A stretch of 64,000 bases of DNA from assembly GCA_963724385.1 (NCBI GenBank), contig CAVRUJ010000002.1, forward strand, positions 620,001-684,000, in the 5' to 3' direction. Of the stretch, positions 37,128 through 46,096 are shown one piece after another (position 1 is the stretch's first letter; each line of letters starts with the position of its first letter). This stretch comes from DASXQK01 sp963724385. Its GTDB lineage: Bacteria > Pseudomonadota > Alphaproteobacteria > Dongiales > Dongiaceae. The position numbers were made by a program, and so were the translations under genes. The notes beneath the pieces are model-generated. The model had not been told where the DNA came from. It did no database searches and saw only the letters and a program-made list of their open reading frames with translations.

Positions 37128-39725
37128 TCAGGCGGCTTCGTCGGCGATCGCCTTGCCGTTGATCGCGAGCTTGCCGTCCTTGACCCCTACGCGGATGGTC
37201 TCGCCCGGCTTGATCCGGCCCTCCAGGATGAGCGAAGCCAGCGGGTTCTGAAGCTCGCGCTGGATCACCCGCTTCAGCGGCCGCGCGCCGTAGACGGGAT
37301 CATAGCCGGCATTGGCGAGCCAGGTGCGCGCCCGGTCGTCCAGCTCGATAGTCATCTTGCGCTCGGTCAGCAGCTGTTTCAGCCGCTCGACCTGGATGTC
37401 GACGATGGCGTTCATCTGCTTGCGGGTGAGGCGCCGGAACAACAGGATATCGTCGAGCCGGTTGAGGAACTCGGGCCGGAAGGCGCCGCGAACCACTTCC
37501 ATAACCGCTTCGCGCAGCGCGCTCAATTCTTCGCCCTCCTTCTGCGCCGCCAGGATGTCGCTGCCGAGGTTTGAGGTCAGCACGATGAGCGTGTTGCGGA
37601 AATCGACCGTGCGGCCCTGGCCGTCGGTAAGCCGGCCATCGTCCAGCACCTGGAGCAGCACGTTGAACACGTCGGGATGGGCTTTCTCGACCTCGTCGAA
37701 AAGGATCACCTGATAGGGCCGCCGGCGCACGGCCTCGGTGAGCGAGCCGCCCTCCTCATAGCCGACATAGCCGGGGGGTGCCCCGATCAGCCGGGCGACG
37801 GAATGCTTCTCCATGTACTCCGACATGTCGATGCGCACCATCGCGGTCTCGTCATCGAACAGGAAGGCGGCCAGCGCCTTTGTCAGCTCGGTCTTGCCCA
37901 CGCCGGTCGGACCCAGGAAGAGGAAGGAGCCGATCGGGCGGTTGGGATCCTGGAGTCCCGCCCGCGCCCGGCGCACGGCATTGGAAACAGCGACGATGGC
38001 CTCTTCCTGGCCGATCACCCGCGCCGAGAGCGACTTCTCCATGTGGAGTAGCTTCTCGCGCTCGCCCTCCAGCATCCTGTCCACCGGAATGCCGGTCCAG
38101 CGGGAGACGACCCCGGCAATCTCGCTTTCGCCCACCACCTCGTTCAGCATCCGGTGCTGCTCTTCGCCTTCGGCCTTTTCCAGCTGCCGGGTGAGATCGG
38201 GGATGACGCCGTAAAGCAGCTCGCCGGCCCGCTGGAGGTCGCCCTTGCGCTGGGCCTGCTCCAGCTCGTTTCGCGCCTGATCGATCTTCTCCTTGAGCTT
38301 TTGCGCGCCGGCCAACTGCGTCTTCTCGGCTCGCCAGGCCGCGGTCAGACTCGCGGACTTCTGCTCCAGCTCGGCGATTTCACCCTCGAGCGTCTTGAGA
38401 CGCTCCCGGGAAGCCGGATCGGTTTCCTTCTTCAGAGCCTCGCGCTCGATCTTCAATTGGATCAGCCGCCGGTCCAGTTCGTCGATCGCCTCAGGCTTCG
38501 AATCGATTTCCATGCGAAGCCGGCTCGCCGCCTCGTCCACAAGATCGATCGCCTTGTCTGGCAGGAAGCGATCGGTGATGTACCGGTTCGAGAGCGTCGC
38601 CGCGGCGACGATCGCCGCATCGGCGATGCGCACGCCGTGATGCAGCTCATATTTTTCCTTGAGGCCGCGCAAGATCGAGATGGTCTCCGCCACATCCGGC
38701 TCGGAGACGAACACCGGCTGGAAGCGCCGGGCAAGCGCAGCGTCCTTCTCCACATGCTTGCGATATTCGTCGAGGGTGGTGGCACCGACGCAATGAAGCT
38801 CGCCCCGGGCCAGCGCCGGCTTCAGCATGTTGGAGGCGTCCATTGCGCCTTCCGCCTTGCCCGCACCCATGAGGGTATGAAGCTCGTCGATGAACAGGAT
38901 GATCTCGCCTTCTCCCGCGGCGATCTCCTGCAGCACGGCCTTGAGGCGCTCCTCGAATTCGCCGCGGTACTTGGCGCCGGCGATGAGCGCGCCGAGGTCG
39001 AGTGCCAGCAGGCGCCTCTCGCGCAGGCTTTCCGGCACGTCGCCATTGACGATACGGTGGGCGAGGCCTTCGACGATGGCGGTCTTGCCGACGCCGGGTT
39101 CGCCGATCAGCACCGGGTTGTTCTTGGTCCGGCGCGAGAGAACCTGGATCGTACGCCTGATCTCTTCGTCGCGGCCGATCACCGGATCGAGCTTGCCCTC
39201 CCGGGCGGCGGCCGTCAGGTCGCGCGCATACTTCTTCAGCGCATCATAGCCCTGCTCGGCATTGGCGCTGGTCGCTTGCCGGCCTTGGCGAATCTGCTCG
39301 ATGGCGCCGTTCAGGCCCTGGGCCGTCACGCCGGCGCCGGCGAGCGCGTCGGCGGACGGCGTTCCCTTGGCCAGGGTCAGTGCCAACAGCAGGCGCTCCG
39401 CCGTCACGTAGCTGTCGCCCGCCTTCTTGGCGATCTCTTCGGCCTGGGCGAAGACGCGTGCCATCTCGGGCGCCAGATAGACTTGGCCCGCGCCACTCCC
39501 CTCGACCTTGGGCAATTTGGCGAGCGCCCGCTCGACTGCGGCGAGCGCCTTGGCCGGATCGCCGCCGGCCGATCGGATGAGGTTGGCCGCCAGCCCCTCG
39601 TTGTCCTCGAGCAGGACCTTCAGCAGGTGTTCAGGGGTGAATCGCTGATGATTGCTGCGCAGGGCCAAGCCTTGGGCGGACTCGATGAAGCCGCGCGAAC
39701 GCTCGGTGTATTGGTCGAGATTCAT
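37128..39725 (-). CDS. clpB: Disaggregase chaperone ClpB
   Basis: The 865-residue AAA+ protein shows the Clp N domain (MNLDQYTERSRGFIESAQGL and on), NBD1 with GEPGVGKTAIVEGLAHRI, the coiled-coil middle domain (about 410-530), and NBD2 with GPTGVGKTELTKALAAFLFD. It resolves aggregated proteins with DnaK. Length and order are standard. A possible heat-shock promoter lies 70-100 bases upstream. It converges on the M23 gene, leaving 18 bases between stops. Confidence 0.97.
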   Translation of the reverse strand: MNLDQYTERSRGFIESAQGLALRSNHQRFTPEHLLKVLLEDNEGLAANLIRSAGGDPAKALAAVERALAKLPKVEGSGAGQVYLAPEMARVFAQAEEIAKKAGDSYVTAERLLLALTLAKGTPSADALAGAGVTAQGLNGAIEQIRQGRQATSANAEQGYDALKKYARDLTAAAREGKLDPVIGRDEEIRRTIQVLSRRTKNNPVLIGEPGVGKTAIVEGLAHRIVNGDVPESLRERRLLALDLGALIAGAKYRGEFEERLKAVLQEIAAGEGEIILFIDELHTLMGAGKAEGAMDASNMLKPALARGELHCVGATTLDEYRKHVEKDAALARRFQPVFVSEPDVAETISILRGLKEKYELHHGVRIADAAIVAAATLSNRYITDRFLPDKAIDLVDEAASRLRMEIDSKPEAIDELDRRLIQLKIEREALKKETDPASRERLKTLEGEIAELEQKSASLTAAWRAEKTQLAGAQKLKEKIDQARNELEQAQRKGDLQRAGELLYGVIPDLTRQLEKAEGEEQHRMLNEVVGESEIAGVVSRWTGIPVDRMLEGEREKLLHMEKSLSARVIGQEEAIVAVSNAVRRARAGLQDPNRPIGSFLFLGPTGVGKTELTKALAAFLFDDETAMVRIDMSEYMEKHSVARLIGAPPGYVGYEEGGSLTEAVRRRPYQVILFDEVEKAHPDVFNVLLQVLDDGRLTDGQGRTVDFRNTLIVLTSNLGSDILAAQKEGEELSALREAVMEVVRGAFRPEFLNRLDDILLFRRLTRKQMNAIVDIQVERLKQLLTERKMTIELDDRARTWLANAGYDPVYGARPLKRVIQRELQNPLASLILEGRIKPGETIRVGVKDGKLAINGKAIADEAA

Positions 39726-39795
39726 TCTTGCCCTCTCTCGCCCGCGCCCCAGAGAAAGGCACGCGGCCGACGATGCGTGTCAATCGACCAAGCGG

Positions 39796-39824
39796 ATATT
39801 GGGGCGGCGCCATCGCCCCGCAAG
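39796..39824 (-). promoter_or_regulatory. Possible sigma-32 (RpoH) promoter for clpB
   Basis: On the - strand CTTGCGG (39824-39818) and CCCCAATAT (39804-39796) are 13 bases apart, resembling the heat-shock consensus CTTGAAA-N11-16-CCCCATNT. It is in the right place for clpB. The -35 match is partial. Confidence 0.4.
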
Positions 39825-39840
39825 AGGGCTTTGACCAGAA

Positions 39841-40260
39841 CTAGGCTTCAGAATCTTCGGGCTTGCGCGGTCCATTGTCCGGCGCGAATGAAGGCCCATG
39901 GGGATTGGCCCCGGGCTGGGCTTGCTCTCCTGGCTGGACATCGATCCCGTTGCCGGAGACCTGCCCGCCGGTGCCGTTGACGTCGTCCCGCATGGACTGG
40001 CGGGCCCGATGGGCATCACCGTTGGCGTTCAGCACACGGTAGTAGTGCTCCGCATGCTGAAGGTAGTTTTCCATGGCTATTCGATCGCCGGCCGCACTCG
40101 CGTCCCGTGCCAAGGCCAGATACTTTTCCATGACCTGATAGGCGTTTCCCCGTACACGCATGTCTCCGCCGCCGCCGTCGAAACCCTGGGGACGTGAAGG
40201 ATTATGCGGCTTGCGCGGACCCCTCCCGCGCGAACGCCTGGGGTTGGGACCTTGTCTCAT
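39841..40260 (-). CDS. DUF4167-domain protein
   Basis: The 139 residues start with an Arg/Pro-rich tail (RQGPNPRRSRGRGPRKPHNP), followed by the conserved block MRVRGNAYQVMEKYLALARD and ENYLQHAEHYYRVLNA. A disordered acidic C-terminus ends the protein. DUF4167 is essentially confined to alphaproteobacteria and usually sits next to prmC/prfA, as here. The basic tail suggests RNA or ribosome contact, but the function is not established. Confidence 0.9.
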   Translation of the reverse strand: MRQGPNPRRSRGRGPRKPHNPSRPQGFDGGGGDMRVRGNAYQVMEKYLALARDASAAGDRIAMENYLQHAEHYYRVLNANGDAHRARQSMRDDVNGTGGQVSGNGIDVQPGEQAQPGANPHGPSFAPDNGPRKPEDSEA

Positions 40261-40453
40261 GCTTGCTCACATCGTTTTGTGACTGGGACCCCCGCTTCCG
40301 GACCCGCCGCTGCGGACCCAAGGGCACGCGCGGCGCATTGGCCGGAGGTGTCTTGTCAGGGGGTGATCAGCTCGCCTCTCGGCGCCTTGGGCCGAACTGG
40401 CGTGTTCCGTCGCCGCCAAACTAGTCGTTCGCCACGGCTTTTCCAACAGTTTT

Positions 40454-41320
40454 TTATGGGCTTCCCGGTGGGCCAAAGATGAGGCAGCGCGGCCGGTTGG
40501 CCAAGTCGGACCGGCGACCCATGGGCCGCAAACCGCCGTCGACCAGAATCGCCTCTACCGCATCGGCTTGGTCGTCGCCGACCTCGAGGAAAGCCCGACC
40601 ATTCTCGGCAAGCAGGCGCGGCAGCTCATTCGCCAGGCGCCGGTAAGCAAGAAGCCCGTCCGGCCCGCCGGCCAGGGCCAGGCGCGGCTCGAACAGAGCC
40701 ACTTCGGGCTCGAGCCCGGCAATCTCGCCGTTCGGTATATAGGGCGGATTGCAAAGAACAAGGTCGAATCGCCCGGCCAAGCCCCTACCCCAGTCGCCGC
40801 GAGCGAACTGCGCCCGGCCCGCCAACCCCAGGGATCGGGCATTCGTCCTCGCCATAGCGAGCGCGCCCTCGCTGATGTCGATGCCGTGCCCCGTGGCCAG
40901 TTCGAGTTCGCTCAGCAGAGCCAGCAGCAGGCAGCCGCTGCCGGTTCCGAGATCGAGAACCGAGAGAGCGCGCTCCTGCCCGCCGGCGCTCTTCGCTGCT
41001 TCAAGGGCGGCGGCAACCAGCGTCTCGCTGTCGGGCCGCGGGTCGAGGGTGTCGGCCGAGAGGGCAAATCGCAGGCTCCAGAACTCCCGCCACCCGACGA
41101 GCCTGGAGAGGGGCTCTCGCCTCGCGCGCCGGGCGGCCAGGGCGGCCAAACGGACGGCCGCTTCGTCCGCGACAGAACGTCGCGGCTCGGCGATGAGGGT
41201 CGCTGGCGCCAATCCCGTTGCCTCGATCACCAGGAGCCGCGCTTCGTGGCGCGCGTCTGCGATGCCGGCAATGGCCAGCCGCTCGGCGGTGGCGGCGATG
41301 GCGCCAGCTACGTCGCTCAT
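40454..41320 (-). CDS. prmC: Release factor glutamine N5-methyltransferase PrmC
   Basis: The 288-residue protein has an N-terminal helical domain and a Rossmann methyltransferase domain with VLDLGTGSGCLLLALLSELE (SAM site) and the substrate motif LCNPPYIPNGE. It methylates Gln of the GGQ motif in RF1 and RF2. Its ATG overlaps the prfA stop (ATGA at 41317-41320), so it is translated together with its substrate. Confidence 0.95.
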   Translation of the reverse strand: MSDVAGAIAATAERLAIAGIADARHEARLLVIEATGLAPATLIAEPRRSVADEAAVRLAALAARRARREPLSRLVGWREFWSLRFALSADTLDPRPDSETLVAAALEAAKSAGGQERALSVLDLGTGSGCLLLALLSELELATGHGIDISEGALAMARTNARSLGLAGRAQFARGDWGRGLAGRFDLVLCNPPYIPNGEIAGLEPEVALFEPRLALAGGPDGLLAYRRLANELPRLLAENGRAFLEVGDDQADAVEAILVDGGLRPMGRRSDLANRPRCLIFGPPGSP

Positions 41321-42363
41321 TCTGCCTCCGCCAGGCGCGTTGCCTGGTCGTCGGCGGTCAGGGCATCGATGATCTCGTCCAGGGCCTCGCCGGACATCAC
41401 CTTGTCGATCTTGTAGAGAGTCAGGTTGATCCGGTGATCGGTCACCCGGCCCTGGGGAAAGTTGTAGGTGCGGATGCGTTCGGACCTGTCGCCGCTGCCG
41501 ACCTGGCTCTTGCGCGAGGCGGCCCGTTCGGCGTCGCGCCGGTTGCGTTCCTGCTCGTAGAGCCTCGCCCGCAGCACCTTGAGGGCCTTTGCCTTGTTCT
41601 TGTGCTGCGATTTCTCGTCCTGCTGCTGCACCACCAGGCCGGTCGGCAGATGGGTGATGCGCACGGCGCTGTCGGTCGTGTTGACGGATTGGCCGCCCGG
41701 CCCGCTCGAGCGAAAGACGTCGATGCGAAGGTCCTTGTCGTCAATGTGGACGTCCACCTCCTCCGCCTCGGGCAGCACCGCAACGGTCGCGGCCGAGGTG
41801 TGGATGCGCCCGCTCGCCTCCGTCGCCGGAACGCGCTGGACCCGATGGACGCCGGATTCGAACTTGAGCCGGGCGAAGACGCCGCGACCGCTTACCTCCA
41901 TGGAGGCTTCCCGGTAGCCGCCGAGACCGGTATCGCTGATGCCAAACACGTCGACCCGCCAGCCACGGCCCTCGGCATAACGGGTGTACATGCGGAACAG
42001 CTCGGCGGCGAAGAGGGCCGCTTCCTCGCCTCCCGTCCCGGCGCGCACTTCGAGGATGGCATTGCGCTCGTCGGCCTCGTCCTTGGGCAGAAGGGCCAGC
42101 TTCACTTCCTGCTCGAGAACGGGGACCCGCTGCTTCAGGACCCGGAGCTCTTCCTCGGCCATGGCCCGCATCTCGGCATCGCCCCCCGCGTCCTTGACCA
42201 GCTCCGCCAGATCGGCCTGCTCCTGCTGCGCCCGTTGCAAGGCCAGGATGCGCTCGACCGTGGGGCTGAGTTCGGCGTATTCGCGCGAGAGCCGGGCGAT
42301 CTCCTGGGCCTCCTTGCGTCCCTCGCTCGCCATCTGCGCGCCCAGCTCCGCATGGCGCTTCAC
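41317..42363 (-). CDS. prfA: Peptide chain release factor 1
   Basis: The frame gives 348 residues from GTG 42363. Key stretches are EVRAGTGGEEAALFAAELFR, SSGPGGQSVNTTDSAVRITH (GGQ catalytic loop) and TYNFPQGRVTDHRINLTLY. The codon-recognition region reads VPATEASGRIHTSAATVAVL rather than an RF2 SPF form. The family N-terminus (LDQRLARVVKRHAEL) begins before this GTG. An ATG at 42394 overlaps the hemA stop (ATGA), but one frame away; deleting one T from ATGAGTTCTC would give MSLDQRLARVV. So the true start is probably 42394 with a one-base insertion in the sequence, unless the GTG is used. Confidence 0.93.
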   Translation of the reverse strand: MKRHAELGAQMASEGRKEAQEIARLSREYAELSPTVERILALQRAQQEQADLAELVKDAGGDAEMRAMAEEELRVLKQRVPVLEQEVKLALLPKDEADERNAILEVRAGTGGEEAALFAAELFRMYTRYAEGRGWRVDVFGISDTGLGGYREASMEVSGRGVFARLKFESGVHRVQRVPATEASGRIHTSAATVAVLPEAEEVDVHIDDKDLRIDVFRSSGPGGQSVNTTDSAVRITHLPTGLVVQQQDEKSQHKNKAKALKVLRARLYEQERNRRDAERAASRKSQVGSGDRSERIRTYNFPQGRVTDHRINLTLYKIDKVMSGEALDEIIDALTADDQATRLAEAE

Positions 42364-42390
42364 GACCCTTGCCAGCCTTTGATCGAGAAC

Positions 42391-43647
42391 TCATGGTTCC
42401 TCTTTAGGGTCAGCGGCGGCCAAGTGGAAGAGCCGCGCGAGCAATCGCTCCGCCCCCTCGCGTTCGAGGGGCTCTGCCGCGAGATTGCGCAATTCGGCCG
42501 AGGGCTCATGCAGCAATCGGTTGACCAGCAGGCGGGTCGCCACGACCGCATTGGCCGGCTCCTCGGCCAGCACCGCGTCCCGGGTCGCCTCGAAGCGCCG
42601 GCGGAGCGCGACGATGAGCGGGTCCACGCTGCGCGCCAGCTGGCGCCCGAGGAACGCTGCCACGGCCTCGTCGATCAGGGCCCAGGCAGCGGTTGCAGCC
42701 GAAGCGCGGGTCGATCGCCCCCGCATGGCCGCGCGCTCCAGGTCGTCGAGCTCGTAGCGGAAGACGTCGTCGAGCCGATCGACGGCCGGATCTATATCGG
42801 CAGGAATCGCCACGTCGATCAGCAGGACCGGCCGGTGCCGACGGGTCCGAATCGCCCGATCCATCGCCGGGGCCGTCACCACCGGTCGACCCGAACCAAG
42901 CGCGCCCACGACGATGTCCGCAGCGGCAAGCCCATCGCCCAGCTCGTCCAGGGTCATATGGTGTCCGCTGTATCGACGCGCAATCAGCTCGGCGCGCCGG
43001 GCCGAAGGATGGGCAACGCTCACGCCGCCCAGGCCTGCCCGGCGGAGCTGCTCGATCACGAGATCGCCCATTTCGCCGGGACCGATCAGGAGCCCCCGGG
43101 CGCGGGCCAGATCGCCGTGGAGCTGGCGCGCAAGCCCGACCACAACCGCGGCGATGGACACCGGCTGCTCGGCGAGGCCGGTTTCGCTGCGCACCCGCTT
43201 GGCCGTGGCATAGGCCGCCTGCAGGGCCTCTTCGAGCCGTCCGCCGGCGAGCCCCGCCGCCTGGGCCAGACGATGGGCCTCCTTGACCTGGCCCAACACC
43301 TGCGGCTCGCCGATCACTTGACTGTCGAGGGAAGCGGCCACGGCGAAGATGTGGCGCAGCGCTTCGGCGCCGGCAAGCCTGTAGGACTGGGCCGCGACCT
43401 CCTCCTCCGGCACGCCGGCCTGGCCGGCGAAGGCGCTGCGCACGGCGGCGGCGGCGGCTTCGGGATCCCCGGACACCGCCTGAACCTCGCTGCGGTCGCA
43501 GGTCGAGAGGAAGATCGCTTGGGAAAGCCCGGCAGCTCTCAGCCGGGCGAGCAGCTCCGGCTGGCGGGAGTCCTCCACATAGAGCGCCTCGCGCAGCGCT
43601 GCCGTGCCGCTCCGGTGATTGACCCCGATGACGAGGAAGTCGGCCAT
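42391..43647 (-). CDS. hemA: Glutamyl-tRNA reductase
   Basis: ATG 43647 gives 418 residues starting MADFLVIGVNHRSGTAALRE. The catalytic Cys lies in FLSTCDRSEVQAVSG; Asp replaces the usual Asn of STCNR. The NADPH domain (about 175-320) includes LLIGPGEMGDLVIEQLRRAG, followed by a C-terminal dimer helix. The enzyme reduces glutamyl-tRNA to glutamate-1-semialdehyde, the first step of the C5 route to haem. It sits between hisS and prfA with short spacing. Most alphaproteobacteria use 5-aminolevulinate synthase instead, so this gene is unusual here. A hemL partner is not in the window. Confidence 0.92.
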   Translation of the reverse strand: MADFLVIGVNHRSGTAALREALYVEDSRQPELLARLRAAGLSQAIFLSTCDRSEVQAVSGDPEAAAAAVRSAFAGQAGVPEEEVAAQSYRLAGAEALRHIFAVAASLDSQVIGEPQVLGQVKEAHRLAQAAGLAGGRLEEALQAAYATAKRVRSETGLAEQPVSIAAVVVGLARQLHGDLARARGLLIGPGEMGDLVIEQLRRAGLGGVSVAHPSARRAELIARRYSGHHMTLDELGDGLAAADIVVGALGSGRPVVTAPAMDRAIRTRRHRPVLLIDVAIPADIDPAVDRLDDVFRYELDDLERAAMRGRSTRASAATAAWALIDEAVAAFLGRQLARSVDPLIVALRRRFEATRDAVLAEEPANAVVATRLLVNRLLHEPSAELRNLAAEPLEREGAERLLARLFHLAAADPKEEP

Positions 43648-43668
43648 GCCGTCTGACAAGCGGGTCCG

Positions 43669-44913
43669 CTACCGGAAGCGGACGAGGCGCTCCTCGAGAT
43701 CGGCCAGCGGCACCGTCGTCTGCTCGCCGCTGTCGAGGTCGCGCAGGCTGGCGGCGCCTTTCGCCAGCTCGTCCTCTCCCAGGATGATGGCCGCGGCCGC
43801 GCCGAGCTTGTCGGCGCGCTTCAGGCGTTTGCCGAGATTGCCGCCATAGCCGAGCTCGATGACGTATCCGGCCCGCCGCAGCCGTTCGGCTATCTCGGCG
43901 GCGGGTCGATCGGCCCCATGGCCGGCGGGCAGGATCGCAAGCGGCCGCCTGGCCGGCGGCGTCTCGGCCAGCATCATGGCGATCCGCTCGATTCCCGCCG
44001 CCCAGCCGATGCCCGGCGTCGCCGGCCCGCCCATGATCCCCACCAGCCCGTCATAGCGTCCGCCGCCCATCACCGTGCCTTGCGCGCCCAGCTCCGTGGT
44101 GACGAACTCGAAGGCCGTGTGGCAGTAGTAGTCGAGGCCCCGCACGAGCAGCGGATTGCGCCGATAGGCGATGCCAAGCGCGTCCAACCCGTCTGTGACG
44201 GCGGCGAAGAAATCCTGGCTCTGCTGGTTCAGGTATTCGCCGAACCGTGGTGCATCCATGATCACGGCCCGGTCGGCCGGATCCTTGGAATCGAGGATGC
44301 GCAAGGGGTTGCGTTCCAGGCGCTCGCGGCTCTCGCCCGAGAGCCGGTCGCGGTGGTCTGAGAAATAGGCGACCAGGGCCGCGCGATAGCTCGCCCGGCT
44401 TTCGCTGTCGCCCAGGGTGTTGAGTTCCAGGGACGTGCGGTCCAGCGCACCGAGCTCACGCAGGATCGCGGCCCCGCAGGCGATGACCTCGACGTCGCCG
44501 GCCGGCTGAGCCACGCCCAGGAGCTCGATGTCGATCTGGTGGAACTGGCGCAGCCGGCCTTTCTGCGGCCGCTCGTACCGGAACATCGGGCCGGCGCAGA
44601 AATACTTCAACGGCAGATGCTGGCTCAATCCGCCCGAGATGAGGGCGCGCGCGACGCCGGCGGTCGCCTCGGGCCGGAGCGTGAGGGCCTCTCCGCCCTT
44701 GTCGGTAAAGCTGTACATCTCCTTGGTGACGATGTCGGAGGTGTCCCCGAGCGTGCGCTTGAAAACCTCGGAGAACTCGAAGACGGGCGTGGACATCTCG
44801 AGATAGCCATAGCGCTCGGCAACGGTGCGAGCGGTCTCGACGACGCGCCGGTGCCGACGCATCTCTTCGGGCAAAAGATCATGAGTGCCGCGAACCGGCT
44901 GCAAGTCCGACAA
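43669..44913 (-). CDS. hisS: Histidyl-tRNA synthetase
   Basis: The 414-residue class II synthetase starts MSDLQPVRGTHDLLPEEMRR. Motif 2 is seen in AGPMFRYERPQKGRLRQFHQ, the histidine-specific stretch in VRGLDYYCHTAFEFV, and motif 3 in PGIGWAAGIERI. An anticodon-binding domain ends the protein. LRPEATAGVARAL has Ala where the common form has Gly. It lies 16 bases downstream of ispG, a pairing also found in enterobacteria. Confidence 0.95.
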   Translation of the reverse strand: MSDLQPVRGTHDLLPEEMRRHRRVVETARTVAERYGYLEMSTPVFEFSEVFKRTLGDTSDIVTKEMYSFTDKGGEALTLRPEATAGVARALISGGLSQHLPLKYFCAGPMFRYERPQKGRLRQFHQIDIELLGVAQPAGDVEVIACGAAILRELGALDRTSLELNTLGDSESRASYRAALVAYFSDHRDRLSGESRERLERNPLRILDSKDPADRAVIMDAPRFGEYLNQQSQDFFAAVTDGLDALGIAYRRNPLLVRGLDYYCHTAFEFVTTELGAQGTVMGGGRYDGLVGIMGGPATPGIGWAAGIERIAMMLAETPPARRPLAILPAGHGADRPAAEIAERLRRAGYVIELGYGGNLGKRLKRADKLGAAAAIILGEDELAKGAASLRDLDSGEQTTVPLADLEERLVRFR

Positions 44914-44929
44914 TGTCAGAGGCTCCCGA

Positions 44930-46051
44930 TCAGGCGGCGTCGGTTTCGGCGGCCTTCGCCGCTTCGATCTCCGCTGCCTTCTTCTCGATCATCGCCACCA
45001 GATGGTCGACGATGTTGGCATCCTTCAGGCGATGGTCGGGAAGGCCGTTGAGGTAGACTTGGTGGGTCCCGTTACCGCCGCCGGTGAATCCAATGTCGGT
45101 CTCCCGCGCCTCGCCGGGACCGTTCACCACGCAGCCAATGACCGAGACGGTCATGGGTGTCGAGATGTGTGCGAGGCGCTGTTCCAGCACCGCTACCGTG
45201 CTGATCACGTCGAACTGTTGCCGGGCGCAGGACGGGCAGGAGATGACGTTGACCCCGCGGTGGCGCAGGCCCAGGGATTTCAGGATGTCGAAGCCGACCT
45301 TGATTTCCTCAACCGGGTCGGCGGAGAGCGAGACACGGATCGTATCGCCGATGCCGGCCCAGAGCAGCGAGCCCATGCCGATCGCCGACTTGACCGAGCC
45401 GCTGCGCATGCCGCCCGCCTCGGTGACGCCAAGGTGGAGCGGGTAGTCGCAGACCTCGGCCAGGCCCTGATAGGCGGCGACGGCGAGGAAGACGTCGGAA
45501 GCCTTGACGCTGATTTTGAACTCGCGGAAGTCGTTGTCCTCGAGGATCCGCGCATGGTCGAGGGCGCTCTCCACCATGGCCTCGGGGCAGGGTTCGCCGT
45601 ACTTCTCCAGGAGGTCGCGCTCCAAACTGCCGGCATTGACCCCGATTCGCATGGAGCAACCATAGTCCTTGGCCGCCTTGATCACCTCGCGCACGCGGTC
45701 GGCGGAGCCGATATTGCCCGGATTGATGCGCAAGCAAGCGGCGCCCGCCTTGGCCGCTTCGATCGCGCGTTTGTAGTGGAAATGGATGTCGGCGACGATT
45801 GGCACATTCGAGGCCTTGACGATGGCCGAGAGGGCCGCCGTCGACTCCTCGTCCGGACAGGAGACGCGCACGATGTCGGCCCCGGCCTCTTCGAGGGCGC
45901 GGACCTGGGCGATGGTTGCCGCCGCGTCATCGGTCCGGGTGTTGGTCATCGACTGAACCGTGATGGGCGCATCGCCGCCGACGGGCACCTTGCCGACATG
46001 GATTTGCCGGCTCTTGCGGCGCTGGATGTCGCGGTAGGGGCGGATGCTCAT
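44930..46051 (-). CDS. ispG: 4-hydroxy-3-methylbut-2-enyl diphosphate synthase IspG
   Basis: The 373-residue protein has the TIM-barrel part (IRPYRDIQRRKSRQIHVGKV, VADIHFHYKRAIEAAKAG) and the 4Fe-4S part. The cluster ligands are seen in ISCPSCARQQFDV (two Cys) and IGCVVNGPGEARETDIG (third Cys), with Glu as fourth. It makes HMBPP in the MEP route to isoprenoids. Order rodZ-ispG-hisS suggests one operon. Confidence 0.96.
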   Translation of the reverse strand: MSIRPYRDIQRRKSRQIHVGKVPVGGDAPITVQSMTNTRTDDAAATIAQVRALEEAGADIVRVSCPDEESTAALSAIVKASNVPIVADIHFHYKRAIEAAKAGAACLRINPGNIGSADRVREVIKAAKDYGCSMRIGVNAGSLERDLLEKYGEPCPEAMVESALDHARILEDNDFREFKISVKASDVFLAVAAYQGLAEVCDYPLHLGVTEAGGMRSGSVKSAIGMGSLLWAGIGDTIRVSLSADPVEEIKVGFDILKSLGLRHRGVNVISCPSCARQQFDVISTVAVLEQRLAHISTPMTVSVIGCVVNGPGEARETDIGFTGGGNGTHQVYLNGLPDHRLKDANIVDHLVAMIEKKAAEIEAAKAAETDAA

Positions 46052-46096
46052 GAGACTTTCTTTCCTCTCAGTAGCGCTGTCTAGCTTGGGCCTGAT

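Noticed and set aside
41218..43656. 812-codon + strand frame
   Set aside because: Antisense shadow of prmC, prfA and hemA, all of which show catalytic motifs on the - strand.
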